This document shows positions 34,142-42,216 of a stretch of DNA of 64,000 bases, one piece after another. Source of the stretch: Parapedobacter koreensis (GTDB lineage Bacteria; Bacteroidota; Bacteroidia; Sphingobacteriales; Sphingobacteriaceae); assembly GCF_900109365.1 (NCBI RefSeq), contig NZ_FNZR01000006.1:62001-126000 (forward strand), in the 5' to 3' direction. The notes under the pieces were generated by a model. That model searched no databases. It was not told where the DNA came from and was given only the letters and a program-made list of their open reading frames with translations. The position numbers were made by a program, and so were the translations under genes. Numbering within the stretch: the stretch's first letter is position 1; every line of letters starts with the position of its first letter.

Positions 34142-35188
34142 TTATTTCGATAGTTCTTTTGTTAATAATAGCTGCTCCAATTCTTCAAGCCGGCGTTCCA
34201 ATTCCGGTAGGCGGGAATAGACTACCTGGGAACGCATCTGGGCATTATAAGGAGCAGCGGGGCTACCAGACCACTTTTTGCCCTCCTCGGCAATGGTACG
34301 GTTTACGCCGGATTGAGCCTGTATTTGGCTGCCACTGGCGATGTTGATATGGCCAACGATGCCGACCTGTCCGCCAATGACTGCTTTTTCGCCAACCTTG
34401 GTGCTCCCGGAGATGCCTGATTGAGCGGCAATAACCGTATTTTTCCCAATCTCCACATTATGCGCTATCTGAATCAGGTTGTCCAGCTTGACACCCTTGC
34501 GGATAATGGTAGAACCCATCGTAGCCCGATCGATGACGGTATTGGCGCCAATCTCTACGTCATCTTCAATGACCACATTGCCAATTTGGCTAATTTTATT
34601 GTAGGTGCCGTCTTCCTGGGGGGCAAAGCCAAAGCCATCGCTGCCCACTACCGTGCCCGAATGGATAATGACGCGTGAACCAATGACGCAGTCGAAGTAA
34701 ACGGATACTCCAGCAAATAATGTCGTATTGTCGCCAATTTTGACATTGTCGCCGATGTACACGTGTGGATATATCTTGGCATGATCGCCGATGACTACAT
34801 CCTTATCGATATACGCAAAAGCACCGATGTAGACGTTTTTCCCGATTTTGGCACTGGGATGGATAAATACGGGTTCTTCAATACCTGTTTTGTCCAAGCG
34901 CATCTTATTGTACAGTTCCAACAATAATGAAAATGCAGTATAGGCATTTTTCACCCGGATAAGGGTACTCGCTATGGGTTTATCCAGTTTCAGGTCTTCA
35001 TTGATGATAATCACCGATGCCCGCGTTGTATAGAGGTATTGTTCGTATTTCGGATTGGACAAAAAAGACAGGCTACCCGTGGATGCTTCCTCGATTTTGG
35101 CCAGTTGCTCTACCATCACATCGGGATTTCCTTCAAGGGAACCATTTACGAGCGTAGCTATTTGATGTGCGGAAAATTGCATCTGCAA
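34142..35188 (-). CDS. lpxD: UDP-3-O-acylglucosamine N-acyltransferase LpxD
   Basis: Third enzyme of lipid A synthesis, adding the N-linked hydroxyacyl chain. The 348-residue protein has the N-terminal uridine-binding domain (about 1-100, SLSFLSNPKYEQYL), then hexapeptide repeats (FIHPSAKIGKNVYIGAF onward), the catalytic His in NLIQIAHNVEIG and a C-terminal helix. Substrate specificity for chain length cannot be read here. Order lpxD, lpxC-fabZ, lpxA on one strand, with the HD hydrolase 48 bp upstream. Confidence 0.96.
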   Translation of the reverse strand: MQMQFSAHQIATLVNGSLEGNPDVMVEQLAKIEEASTGSLSFLSNPKYEQYLYTTRASVIIINEDLKLDKPIASTLIRVKNAYTAFSLLLELYNKMRLDKTGIEEPVFIHPSAKIGKNVYIGAFAYIDKDVVIGDHAKIYPHVYIGDNVKIGDNTTLFAGVSVYFDCVIGSRVIIHSGTVVGSDGFGFAPQEDGTYNKISQIGNVVIEDDVEIGANTVIDRATMGSTIIRKGVKLDNLIQIAHNVEIGKNTVIAAQSGISGSTKVGEKAVIGGQVGIVGHINIASGSQIQAQSGVNRTIAEEGKKWSGSPAAPYNAQMRSQVVYSRLPELERRLEELEQLLLTKELSK

Positions 35189-35236
35189 ATGTATAAGTTT
35201 AAACGATATATATTCAAATTTTTACTGGTTATCAGC

Positions 35237-36478
35237 TTATTGATGGTGGATAGTAAGCAATTCCTTTGGAAATGAAACAGCAAATTTTTGAACTTTTTTT
35301 GATAAGGTGCCCAAATTGGACAAATCTGATGCTTCTGCAATATCTTGTATACTTCCGTCTTTCATTAAAATTTTGATTGTACTATTGTTCTGTTCGTAGG
35401 CGCTATTCTCAATGGATTGTACCCATACATAATAGGCCGTATCTGCAGCAGTTATCCCGAAATATTTTACAGCCCGTTCTTCGAGATCGACGATGACGTG
35501 ATCCTGCGGGGCAGTGCTGTATAATTCGGTACGGTATAATGACCGGGCGATGAGCCGTGAACACAGCATGCGCAAGATGTGGTCGTCATGATACGCCCAA
35601 GTCTTTATCGCAGACCAGATGTCTGTGTCATCGAGACGAGAAAAATGAACCAAATGTGTCACATTTTCCGTAAAATTTTCCCGGGTAATCTTGTTGCGCA
35701 AAAAATGTTCCAACGATGGGGAGGCAAAGAGTAAAATGCCCTGCTCATAGAGTTCTTTCGCGCGTTGGAGGATCTTGAGCAACATTTGTTCGGCACCGAG
35801 GACGGTTTTGTGAAGATAAACTTGCCAGTACATCAAACGGCGCGCGATAAGAAACTTCTCTACCGAGTAAATCCCCTTCTGCTCAATGACCAGCTCGTTG
35901 TCAACGACATGCAGCATTTTGATGATGCGATCGAAGCTGATGACCCCTTCGGCTACTCCGGTAAAAAAGCTGTCGCGGCTGAGGTAGTCCATCCGGTCAA
36001 TGTCAAGCTGCCCAGAAACCAACTGGTGGAGGAATTTTTTTGGGTAGCGGTTGTTAAAAATTGCGATAGCCTTATCAAGCTGTCCATTGAAGGTTGTATT
36101 GAGCTCATCCATCATGAGCGCCGAAAGCAGTTCGTGTGAAACGCCCTCGACCAAGGTGTGTTCCAGCGAATGGGAAAACGGACCATGGCCAATGTCATGC
36201 AGTAGAATCGCGGCCAGGACGGCTTCCTCCTCCTCGACGGTGATGGCGATACCTTTTCCGCGAAGTGTTTCAATGGCCAAAGCCATCAGGTGCATCGCTC
36301 CCAGCGCATGCTGGAAACGAGTGTGCAATGCTCCGGGGTAGACCAGGTGGGTCATGCTCACCTGCTTGATATAGCGCAGGCGCTGAAAATAGGGATGCTG
36401 TATCAGGTCAAATATGAAACCAGATGGGATGGAAATGAATCCATAAACGGGATCGTTGATTATCTTCTTTTTATTCAC
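35237..36478 (-). CDS. HD-domain phosphohydrolase (dGTPase-like)
   Basis: A 413-residue HD-superfamily protein. The metal-binding residues are in place: His in HTRFQHALG, the His-Asp pair in LLHDIGHGPFSH, and the distal Asp in LDIDRMDYLSRDSF. It belongs to the YdhJ-like/dNTPase-related group often found in Gram-negative and Gram-positive genomes, with unproven substrate (possibly dNTPs). It is the first gene of the leftward run leading into lpxD, and the 130-bp gap to porX on the other side is a divergent promoter region. Confidence 0.9.
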   Translation of the reverse strand: MNKKKIINDPVYGFISIPSGFIFDLIQHPYFQRLRYIKQVSMTHLVYPGALHTRFQHALGAMHLMALAIETLRGKGIAITVEEEEAVLAAILLHDIGHGPFSHSLEHTLVEGVSHELLSALMMDELNTTFNGQLDKAIAIFNNRYPKKFLHQLVSGQLDIDRMDYLSRDSFFTGVAEGVISFDRIIKMLHVVDNELVIEQKGIYSVEKFLIARRLMYWQVYLHKTVLGAEQMLLKILQRAKELYEQGILLFASPSLEHFLRNKITRENFTENVTHLVHFSRLDDTDIWSAIKTWAYHDDHILRMLCSRLIARSLYRTELYSTAPQDHVIVDLEERAVKYFGITAADTAYYVWVQSIENSAYEQNNSTIKILMKDGSIQDIAEASDLSNLGTLSKKVQKFAVSFPKELLTIHHQ

Positions 36479-36621
36479 TCTCCGTAGGATTTACGGGGCA
36501 AAGATACGTTACGTGCCTGTTAATTTTTGTTAAAAAAGTCAGGTTAGGGCAAACTTTTCGTTATGTTCGCGATTATTTAAAGGATAATACAATCCATCTT
36601 TTATAGTTGAGGAAATACGGA

Positions 36622-38175
36622 ATGCAAGAGACAAATATCCTATGGGCAGATGATGAGATTGATTTGTTGAAGCCCCACATCATGCTGTTGAATGAGAAGG
36701 GATACGGTGTGAAAACGGTAACGAATGGCAACGATGCGGTAGACGCCTTTAAAAAAGGGTTCTATGATTTGGTGTTTTTGGATGAAAATATGCCGGGGCT
36801 TACCGGATTAGAGACCCTTTTCGAATTGAAGAACATCAACCCAGCAATACCCATGGTATTGGTGACGAAGAACGAGGAAGAACACTTGATGGAAGATGCC
36901 ATCGGCTCCAAAATCGATGATTACCTCATTAAGCCCGTCAATCCGAAGCAGATCCTGCTTACCATTAAGAAGCTGACCGAAAACAAACGATTGATCAGCG
37001 AAAAGACGTCCATGGCTTACCAGCAGGATTTCAGAACCCTGGGCATGATCCTCAATGACAATTTGGATTATGAGCAATGGACAGAAGTCTATAAGAAGTT
37101 AATTTATTGGGAACTATCACTTGAAAAGCTGGAAGATGCGGGTATGCACGAGGTGCTTACTTTGCAAAAGGCGGAAGCCAACATGCAGTTTTCCAAGTTT
37201 ATGGAAAAAAATTACCTCCGTTGGGTGAAGGAGCCTGAAAGAGGTCCCATCATGTCACACCAATTGTTTCGCAAAAAGGTTTTTCCAACGTTGCAAGACA
37301 ATAGGCCCACCTTCTTTTTCCTTATCGATAATTTACGGTACGATCAATGGCGGGTGGTCAACGAAGTCATCACCAACTATTTCCGGCTGGAAGAAGAGGA
37401 TAGTTATTACAGCATACTCCCCACCGCTACGCAATATGCACGTAATGCCATATTCAGTGGGTTGATGCCCTTGGAGATGGAAAGGCAACACCCGGGCCTG
37501 TGGCAGAATGATGAAGATGAGGGCGGCAAAAACCTACATGAAGACAAGTTTCTCGCCGACCAGATCAAGCGGCTGTATCGGAAGGAATGCAAGCATTCGT
37601 ATACCAAGGTACTTACCCTCGAACAGGGGCGCGATGTGGCTGAAAACCTGAGCAATTTGATGGGCAATGATCTGAATGTGCTGGTGTATAACTTCGTAGA
37701 TATGCTCTCCCATGCGCGTACGGATATGGCCATGATCCGTGAATTGGCCAACGATGAGGCAGCTTACCGTTCGCTCACGTTATCGTGGTTTGAGCATTCA
37801 CCGCTTTTGGATACGCTGAAGTGGCTTTCGCAAAAAGCGGTGCGCGTCATCATTACGACTGACCATGGGACTATCCGCGTGAAACACGCCAGCAAGGTAA
37901 TCGGCGACCGGAATACGAACACCAATTTGCGGTACAAACAAGGTAAAAACCTCAATTTCATTGCTAAGGATGTATTCCATATCAAGAATCCACACGACGC
38001 GATGCTACCGAAACTCCATGTGAGTTCGAGTTTCATTTTTGCGAAGGAGGATACGTATTTTGTCTATCCGAACAACTACAACCATTTTGTCAACTATTTT
38101 AATGAAACCTTCCAACACGGCGGCATTTCTTTGGAAGAAATAATCATTCCGTTTGCAACGTACACGACTAAGTAG
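36622..38175 (+). CDS. porX: Type IX secretion regulator PorX (receiver-PglZ)
   Basis: PorX is the response regulator of the PorX/PorY system that controls type IX secretion in Bacteroidota. The 517-residue protein has an N-terminal receiver (Asp54 in LVFLDENMPG; acidic pocket Asp10/Asp11) and a C-terminal PglZ alkaline-phosphatase-like domain with TTDHGTIRV and RNTNTNLRYKQG; in characterised PorX this domain hydrolyses phosphodiesters. The ATG at 36622 is chosen since GAGGA lies 8 bp before it; a TTG five codons upstream is also in frame. porY is not in the window. tsaE follows 23 bp later. Confidence 0.95.
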   Translation: MQETNILWADDEIDLLKPHIMLLNEKGYGVKTVTNGNDAVDAFKKGFYDLVFLDENMPGLTGLETLFELKNINPAIPMVLVTKNEEEHLMEDAIGSKIDDYLIKPVNPKQILLTIKKLTENKRLISEKTSMAYQQDFRTLGMILNDNLDYEQWTEVYKKLIYWELSLEKLEDAGMHEVLTLQKAEANMQFSKFMEKNYLRWVKEPERGPIMSHQLFRKKVFPTLQDNRPTFFFLIDNLRYDQWRVVNEVITNYFRLEEEDSYYSILPTATQYARNAIFSGLMPLEMERQHPGLWQNDEDEGGKNLHEDKFLADQIKRLYRKECKHSYTKVLTLEQGRDVAENLSNLMGNDLNVLVYNFVDMLSHARTDMAMIRELANDEAAYRSLTLSWFEHSPLLDTLKWLSQKAVRVIITTDHGTIRVKHASKVIGDRNTNTNLRYKQGKNLNFIAKDVFHIKNPHDAMLPKLHVSSSFIFAKEDTYFVYPNNYNHFVNYFNETFQHGGISLEEIIIPFATYTTK

Positions 38176-38198
38176 TAAAAAAGCGTATTTTTGCATGC

Positions 38199-38618
38199 AT
38201 GGTCGTTGAGGTCGCAAACTTGGCGGATTTGCCCAACGCAGCTGCGCAGGTCGTAGCAGCAGGGGGTGGGCACCGTGTTTTTCTTTTTTATGGCGAAATG
38301 GGTGCAGGCAAGACTACGCTCATTAAAGCCATCTGTGATCAATTGGGCGTCACGGACCAGACGTCCAGTCCTACATTCGCCATTGTAAACGAATATAACA
38401 CGACCGAGGAGCCTATTTACCATTTCGATTTTTACCGTATTAAGGCCGAGCAGGAGGCTTTTGATCTGGGCTATGAAGATTATTTCTATTCGGGCAGCTA
38501 TTGCTTTGTGGAATGGCCGGAAAAGATAGCCGGGTTGTTGCCCGATGATGCCATCGAAGTGACCATCGCCGTCACGGGCAATGACAGTCGGCACATCACC
38601 GTCCAGCCGCGGCAATAG
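38199..38618 (+). CDS. tsaE: tRNA threonylcarbamoyladenosine biosynthesis ATPase TsaE
   Basis: TsaE is the ATPase that activates the TsaB-TsaD complex in making t6A37 in ANN-decoding tRNAs. The 139-residue protein has Walker A GEMGAGKTT (32-40), the switch I-like SSPTFAIVNEY, HFDFYRI and the Trp-Pro motif CFVEWPEKI, all diagnostic. Length is normal. The partner genes tsaB and tsaD are not in this window. It follows porX in the same direction. Confidence 0.96.
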   Translation: MVVEVANLADLPNAAAQVVAAGGGHRVFLFYGEMGAGKTTLIKAICDQLGVTDQTSSPTFAIVNEYNTTEEPIYHFDFYRIKAEQEAFDLGYEDYFYSGSYCFVEWPEKIAGLLPDDAIEVTIAVTGNDSRHITVQPRQ

Positions 38619-38704
38619 GCGATTGCGCCATTCCGCAAAAAAAATCATCCCACCAATGCAACCTTTTTACCCATCTTGTCATCCTTACGATAAACACACG
38701 CAAA

Positions 38705-39262
38705 TTGGAGCAAACGGTTACAATAGATAGTTTGTATGAGGGCTGTAAAGCGGGTAGCCGCCAAGCGCAGCAGAAGCTATACCAAGCGGTAGCATCAAAA
38801 ATGCTGGGTGTGTGTATGCGCTATGCAAGAAGTACATTCGAGGCGGAAGATATGCTGCAAACGGGATTTATGAAGGTCTTTGGCAGTATCGAAAGCTATC
38901 GTGGAGAAGGACCGTTTGAGGGGTGGATACGGCGTATTATCGTAAACACCGCCGTGGAAACGTACCGCAGGAATATGCGTAGCGGCCATCCGGTTGAGAT
39001 CGACGATGTGCACGATGATGTACAGCACACGTTTTCGATGGACATGCTGGAGTGTGAAGATTTATTGCGGATTATCCAAGCACTTCCCGACGGCTACCGC
39101 ATCGTGTTTAACATGTACGCTTTAGAAGGGTATTCGCATAAAGAAATTGCAGCGGCGCTTCACATCAGTGAAGGAGCATCCAAGTCGCAATTGTCCAGGG
39201 CAAGGGCTTGGCTTAAGGAAAGAATCATAAAATTGGAAGGAGGAAGATATGAATCCAGGTAA
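38705..39262 (+). CDS. ECF RNA polymerase sigma factor
   Basis: A 185-residue sigma-70 ECF factor with region 2 (MRYARSTFEAEDMLQTGFMKVF, then FEGWIRRIIVNTAVETYRR) and region 4 (FNMYALEGYSHKEIAAALHISEGASKS). The first Met-equivalent is a TTG at 38705; no strong ribosome binding site supports it, so the true start could differ slightly. Its end overlaps the next gene by 14 bp, which encodes a single-pass membrane protein in the usual position of an anti-sigma factor. A barrel protein follows, giving a compact envelope-response unit. Confidence 0.92.
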   Translation: MEQTVTIDSLYEGCKAGSRQAQQKLYQAVASKMLGVCMRYARSTFEAEDMLQTGFMKVFGSIESYRGEGPFEGWIRRIIVNTAVETYRRNMRSGHPVEIDDVHDDVQHTFSMDMLECEDLLRIIQALPDGYRIVFNMYALEGYSHKEIAAALHISEGASKSQLSRARAWLKERIIKLEGGRYESR

Positions 39263-40064
39263 AAAGAACGAATTTGATCGGCAGTTGCGGGAGAAGTTCA
39301 GCGACTTCAAGCCCGAAGCCGCTGCTGATCTTTGGGATAAGATAGCGGCACAACTGGATGCACAGGAGCATGGTCGCGTGGTGGCTATGGCTACAAAAAA
39401 ACGGCGATCGCCTACTTGGTGGATAAGTGTGGCTGCTGCCTTATTGGCGGTGTGTAGCGTGGTATATTGGTTCAATAGGCCGGTGTCTGTGACCTACCTG
39501 CAACGTCCTTTGGCGGATGCTGCTGTTGCCAAGCCAGCGGCACCGACGGTGGTGGAAGAATCAGCTGCCGAACCGCCCATTGAACGACTGGATATTGCGC
39601 GGCTAAAACGGGTGTTTGCGAGAAAAGATAAAAGATCAGATAGGAATATCGCCGTGCGGCCGCTGGATACCATGACGCAAAATAGCGGACAGCCCGTGCA
39701 AAACCGTGGAGACCAACGGCTGGCTACCCATAAAGTAGCCCCTCCCGAAACACCTACATTAGAAGCGAAGCGGGTTGCGGCAGTAACGCTTCCCGTGGAG
39801 CAACCGGAGGCCGTGGAGGAAGTACTTGCCAGCGTGCCGGACATTCAGCCGTTGGTCGTTTTGGAAGAAGAGGAGGAAACCATGCTTGCATCAGCGGAAG
39901 AAGGGAAACAACACTTTGGTATCAGCAATATCCTCAACTACGTGGTAGGCACCGTGGATCAACGCGAGGAGAAACTCGTGACCTTTTCCAACGATGGCGA
40001 GGGTTCGCTGAAATTAGACTTCAATTTTGGCCTGGCCAAAAACCGGAAGAAAAAAATAAGATAA
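39249..40064 (+). CDS. Single-pass membrane protein, probable anti-sigma factor
   Basis: A 271-residue protein without a recognised enzyme domain. An acidic N-terminal stretch (FDRQLREKFSDFKPEAAADLWDKI, of which residues 8-31 look helical) could bind the sigma factor in the cytoplasm; one membrane helix lies at about 57-75 (WISVAAALLAVCSVVYWF); the rest is a low-complexity Ala/Val/Pro/Glu-rich periplasmic tail ending in a basic NRKKKIR. The 14-bp overlap with the sigma gene implies translational coupling. Anti-sigma function is inferred from position and topology only. Confidence 0.75.
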   Translation: MNPGKKNEFDRQLREKFSDFKPEAAADLWDKIAAQLDAQEHGRVVAMATKKRRSPTWWISVAAALLAVCSVVYWFNRPVSVTYLQRPLADAAVAKPAAPTVVEESAAEPPIERLDIARLKRVFARKDKRSDRNIAVRPLDTMTQNSGQPVQNRGDQRLATHKVAPPETPTLEAKRVAAVTLPVEQPEAVEEVLASVPDIQPLVVLEEEEETMLASAEEGKQHFGISNILNYVVGTVDQREEKLVTFSNDGEGSLKLDFNFGLAKNRKKKIR

Positions 40065-40096
40065 CGTAAAAAAATCAAATCCTAACAAACATAAAT

Positions 40097-41005
40097 ATGA
40101 AATACATAAGCCTTACAATGTTGTTTTGCACCGCCATACTGTCGGTTGCTGCACAGGAGAAAAAACGAGTGGATAGCCTTCGGAATGCCGTCAGAACACC
40201 TATCGATACCGTGATTATGGAAGATGTCGATACGGGGGAAAAGCGCAAGGTGCGCATCATTATACCGGGGAAAGATGAAGGGATGATCACCATTGAAAAG
40301 ACGGACAAGAGCTATGAATATGAGTCCGGGGATAAGCATGAAAAAAAACAGATCAGTGTGGAAAACGATCATCCCAGAAAAGCGTATCCAATCTATGGAA
40401 TTACCTTCTCACGGATAGACCTCGGATTGGTCAAGCTGGTGGACAATGGGAGCTTCACCTTGTCAGATGATAACCGTGATTTCAGGTATCGCCCCGGAAA
40501 AACCGTCAATTTTGGCTTTGACGTTTTGCAGGCTGGCTACCGCTTCAATGATAATTTCCGCTTGTTTCTGTCGGGTGGCTTTGATTGGACATACATCCGG
40601 CTAAGGGAAGATATTGACTTCATGGAGAATACCACGCCCCTGACCTGGGAACATACGGATGTAAGTTTTTCGAAAAATAGGCTCACATCCACCTACCTCC
40701 GCCTACCACTCTCGTTCGAATTCCGTACGAAGCGCTATAGCGGTATCGGACGCCTGAAGTTTGCATTTGGGCCGGAAGGGGGATTTTTGCTCAAGGGTAC
40801 ACAGGTGTTTAAAAGCAGTGAGCTGGGTAAACAGAAGTTTAAGGACGACTACAATTTTACCCAATTTCGCTACGGCGCATTTGCTCGGTTCGGGGTAGGC
40901 GACTTCGGGATCTATGCCAAGTATTATTTCAATGACATCTTTGAAAATAGCCCTAATCAAGCCGGCCTGCGGAACTTCACGTTTGGACTGATGTTTGGAA
41001 TTTAA
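40097..41005 (+). CDS. PorT-like outer-membrane beta-barrel protein
   Basis: A 302-residue secreted protein with a signal peptide (LTMLFCTAILSVAAQ), a charged linker (about 20-95) and a C-terminal half of alternating strands ending in an aromatic strand (NFTFGLMFGI), as in the outer-membrane beta-barrel superfamily (PF13568/PF13505 type). It is the third gene of the ECF sigma unit, 32 bp after the anti-sigma candidate, and ends just before a strong terminator at 41035-41066. The transported or bound partner is unknown. Confidence 0.82.
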   Translation: MKYISLTMLFCTAILSVAAQEKKRVDSLRNAVRTPIDTVIMEDVDTGEKRKVRIIIPGKDEGMITIEKTDKSYEYESGDKHEKKQISVENDHPRKAYPIYGITFSRIDLGLVKLVDNGSFTLSDDNRDFRYRPGKTVNFGFDVLQAGYRFNDNFRLFLSGGFDWTYIRLREDIDFMENTTPLTWEHTDVSFSKNRLTSTYLRLPLSFEFRTKRYSGIGRLKFAFGPEGGFLLKGTQVFKSSELGKQKFKDDYNFTQFRYGAFARFGVGDFGIYAKYYFNDIFENSPNQAGLRNFTFGLMFGI

Positions 41006-41034
41006 GTCGTTATCGATATATTTTGTAGTTTTGT

Positions 41035-41066
41035 GCTGTTCCGATGTTTTCGGAACAGCTTTTTTT
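41035..41066 (+). terminator. Strong terminator ending at the next start codon
   Basis: A perfect 10-bp stem (GCTGTTCCGA 41035-41044 with TCGGAACAGC 41050-41059, loop TGTTT) is followed by seven T (41060-41066). It ends the sigma-barrel unit. The ATG of the ABC ATPase follows on the very next base, 41067, which is unusual. Confidence 0.85.
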
Positions 41067-42128
41067 ATGGCATCAATCTCAATAAATCCCCCCTCCTGCT
41101 CGGTACCTAATGATGTACAGCATGTGGGCCTGCCGCTTATCCATGGCGAAAACCTGAGCCGTTCTTTTCAGGGCAAAGAACCGGTTGTGGCAGTCAGCAG
41201 CTTGTCTTTCGACATCAACGAGGGGGAAGTGACGGCCATCATCGGTGAAAGTGGAAGCGGCAAAAGTACCATGCTCCGGCTTATCTATGGATTGCTGGAA
41301 CCTGACGGCGGTGAAGTGCGTTATCGGGGATGGCGGGTACCAAACCCGAGAGAGAAACTCATTCCCGGTCATGACGCCATGCGTATGGTATCCCAGGGTT
41401 TTGATGATCTCAATACCTACGCCAACGTGTGGGATAATGTGGCCTCGCAACTACCCAACACGGACTTGGAGGCCAAATTCAACAAGACGAATGCCATCTT
41501 GCATCGCTTGCGCATTGCGCACTTGACCAAGCAACGCATTGCAGACCTAAGTGGCGGGGAGAAACAGCGCGTGGCTATCGCGCGGGCATTGGTCAAGGAA
41601 CCGGAAGTGCTCCTAATGGACGAGCCCTTTAACCAGGTAGACGCATCATTCCGGGAAACCCTACAACAGGATATCCTTCATATCGTTGAAGAAACCGGCC
41701 TCACTGTGGTGCTGGTATCACACGATCCGGCAGAGGTGCTCGCTATGGCGGATCAGCTGATCGTGTTGAGAGCGGGCCATTTGGTAGCTGCAAATGCGCC
41801 AGCGCTGCTGTATAGGCAGCCACCGGATAGTTATACGGCACGGTTGCTGGCCAAGAGCAATATCCTCAACCAAGCAGCAGCCTCGGCACTGGGTATTAAG
41901 ACCGCTGCTTCGACAATCATCATTCACCCGGAATGGCTGTCGTTAAGGGAAAGCCCATCTGGAGATTTCCACATCGTGGATATCCAATTCAAAGGATTTT
42001 ACCAAGTGGTTGCTATCCAGCATGCCAGCATAGGATTGCAGGTCATCGTGAGCTCGGCAATAGACCTACGGCAAGGTATGCAGGTTGGTGTGCGTGTCAT
42101 TCGTTTCCACGAAATCGAAGTACAATAG
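41067..42128 (+). CDS. ABC transporter ATPase of the metal/polyamine importer type (orphan)
   Basis: A 353-residue ABC ATPase resembling the FbpC/PotA importer group. Walker A is IIGESGSGKST, signature LSGGEKQRVAIARALV, Walker B VLLMDEPF and H-loop VLVSHDPAE; a C-terminal extension after about residue 255 has the look of a TOBE-like substrate-sensing domain. No permease or binding protein is encoded next to it. The start is unclear: ATG 41067 directly abuts the T-tract of a terminator with no ribosome binding site; the frame is open back to 40995, and a GTG near 41126 is also possible. Confidence 0.85.
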   Translation: MASISINPPSCSVPNDVQHVGLPLIHGENLSRSFQGKEPVVAVSSLSFDINEGEVTAIIGESGSGKSTMLRLIYGLLEPDGGEVRYRGWRVPNPREKLIPGHDAMRMVSQGFDDLNTYANVWDNVASQLPNTDLEAKFNKTNAILHRLRIAHLTKQRIADLSGGEKQRVAIARALVKEPEVLLMDEPFNQVDASFRETLQQDILHIVEETGLTVVLVSHDPAEVLAMADQLIVLRAGHLVAANAPALLYRQPPDSYTARLLAKSNILNQAAASALGIKTAASTIIIHPEWLSLRESPSGDFHIVDIQFKGFYQVVAIQHASIGLQVIVSSAIDLRQGMQVGVRVIRFHEIEVQ

Positions 42129-42185
42129 GGTAATACCTGCTAAGTGTGGGTTAAAATATGGCTTAATGGCTGTCGTTTGATTCGC

Positions 42186-42193
42186 TATATTTG
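42186..42193 (+). promoter_or_regulatory. TAnnTTTG box before the DPP-IV-like gene
   Basis: TATATTTG matches the Bacteroidota -7 consensus exactly, 23 bp before the ATG at 42217. No good -33 element was found at normal distance. Confidence 0.4.
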
Positions 42194-42216
42194 GAACTTA
42201 CAACCTTTTTGAAAAC

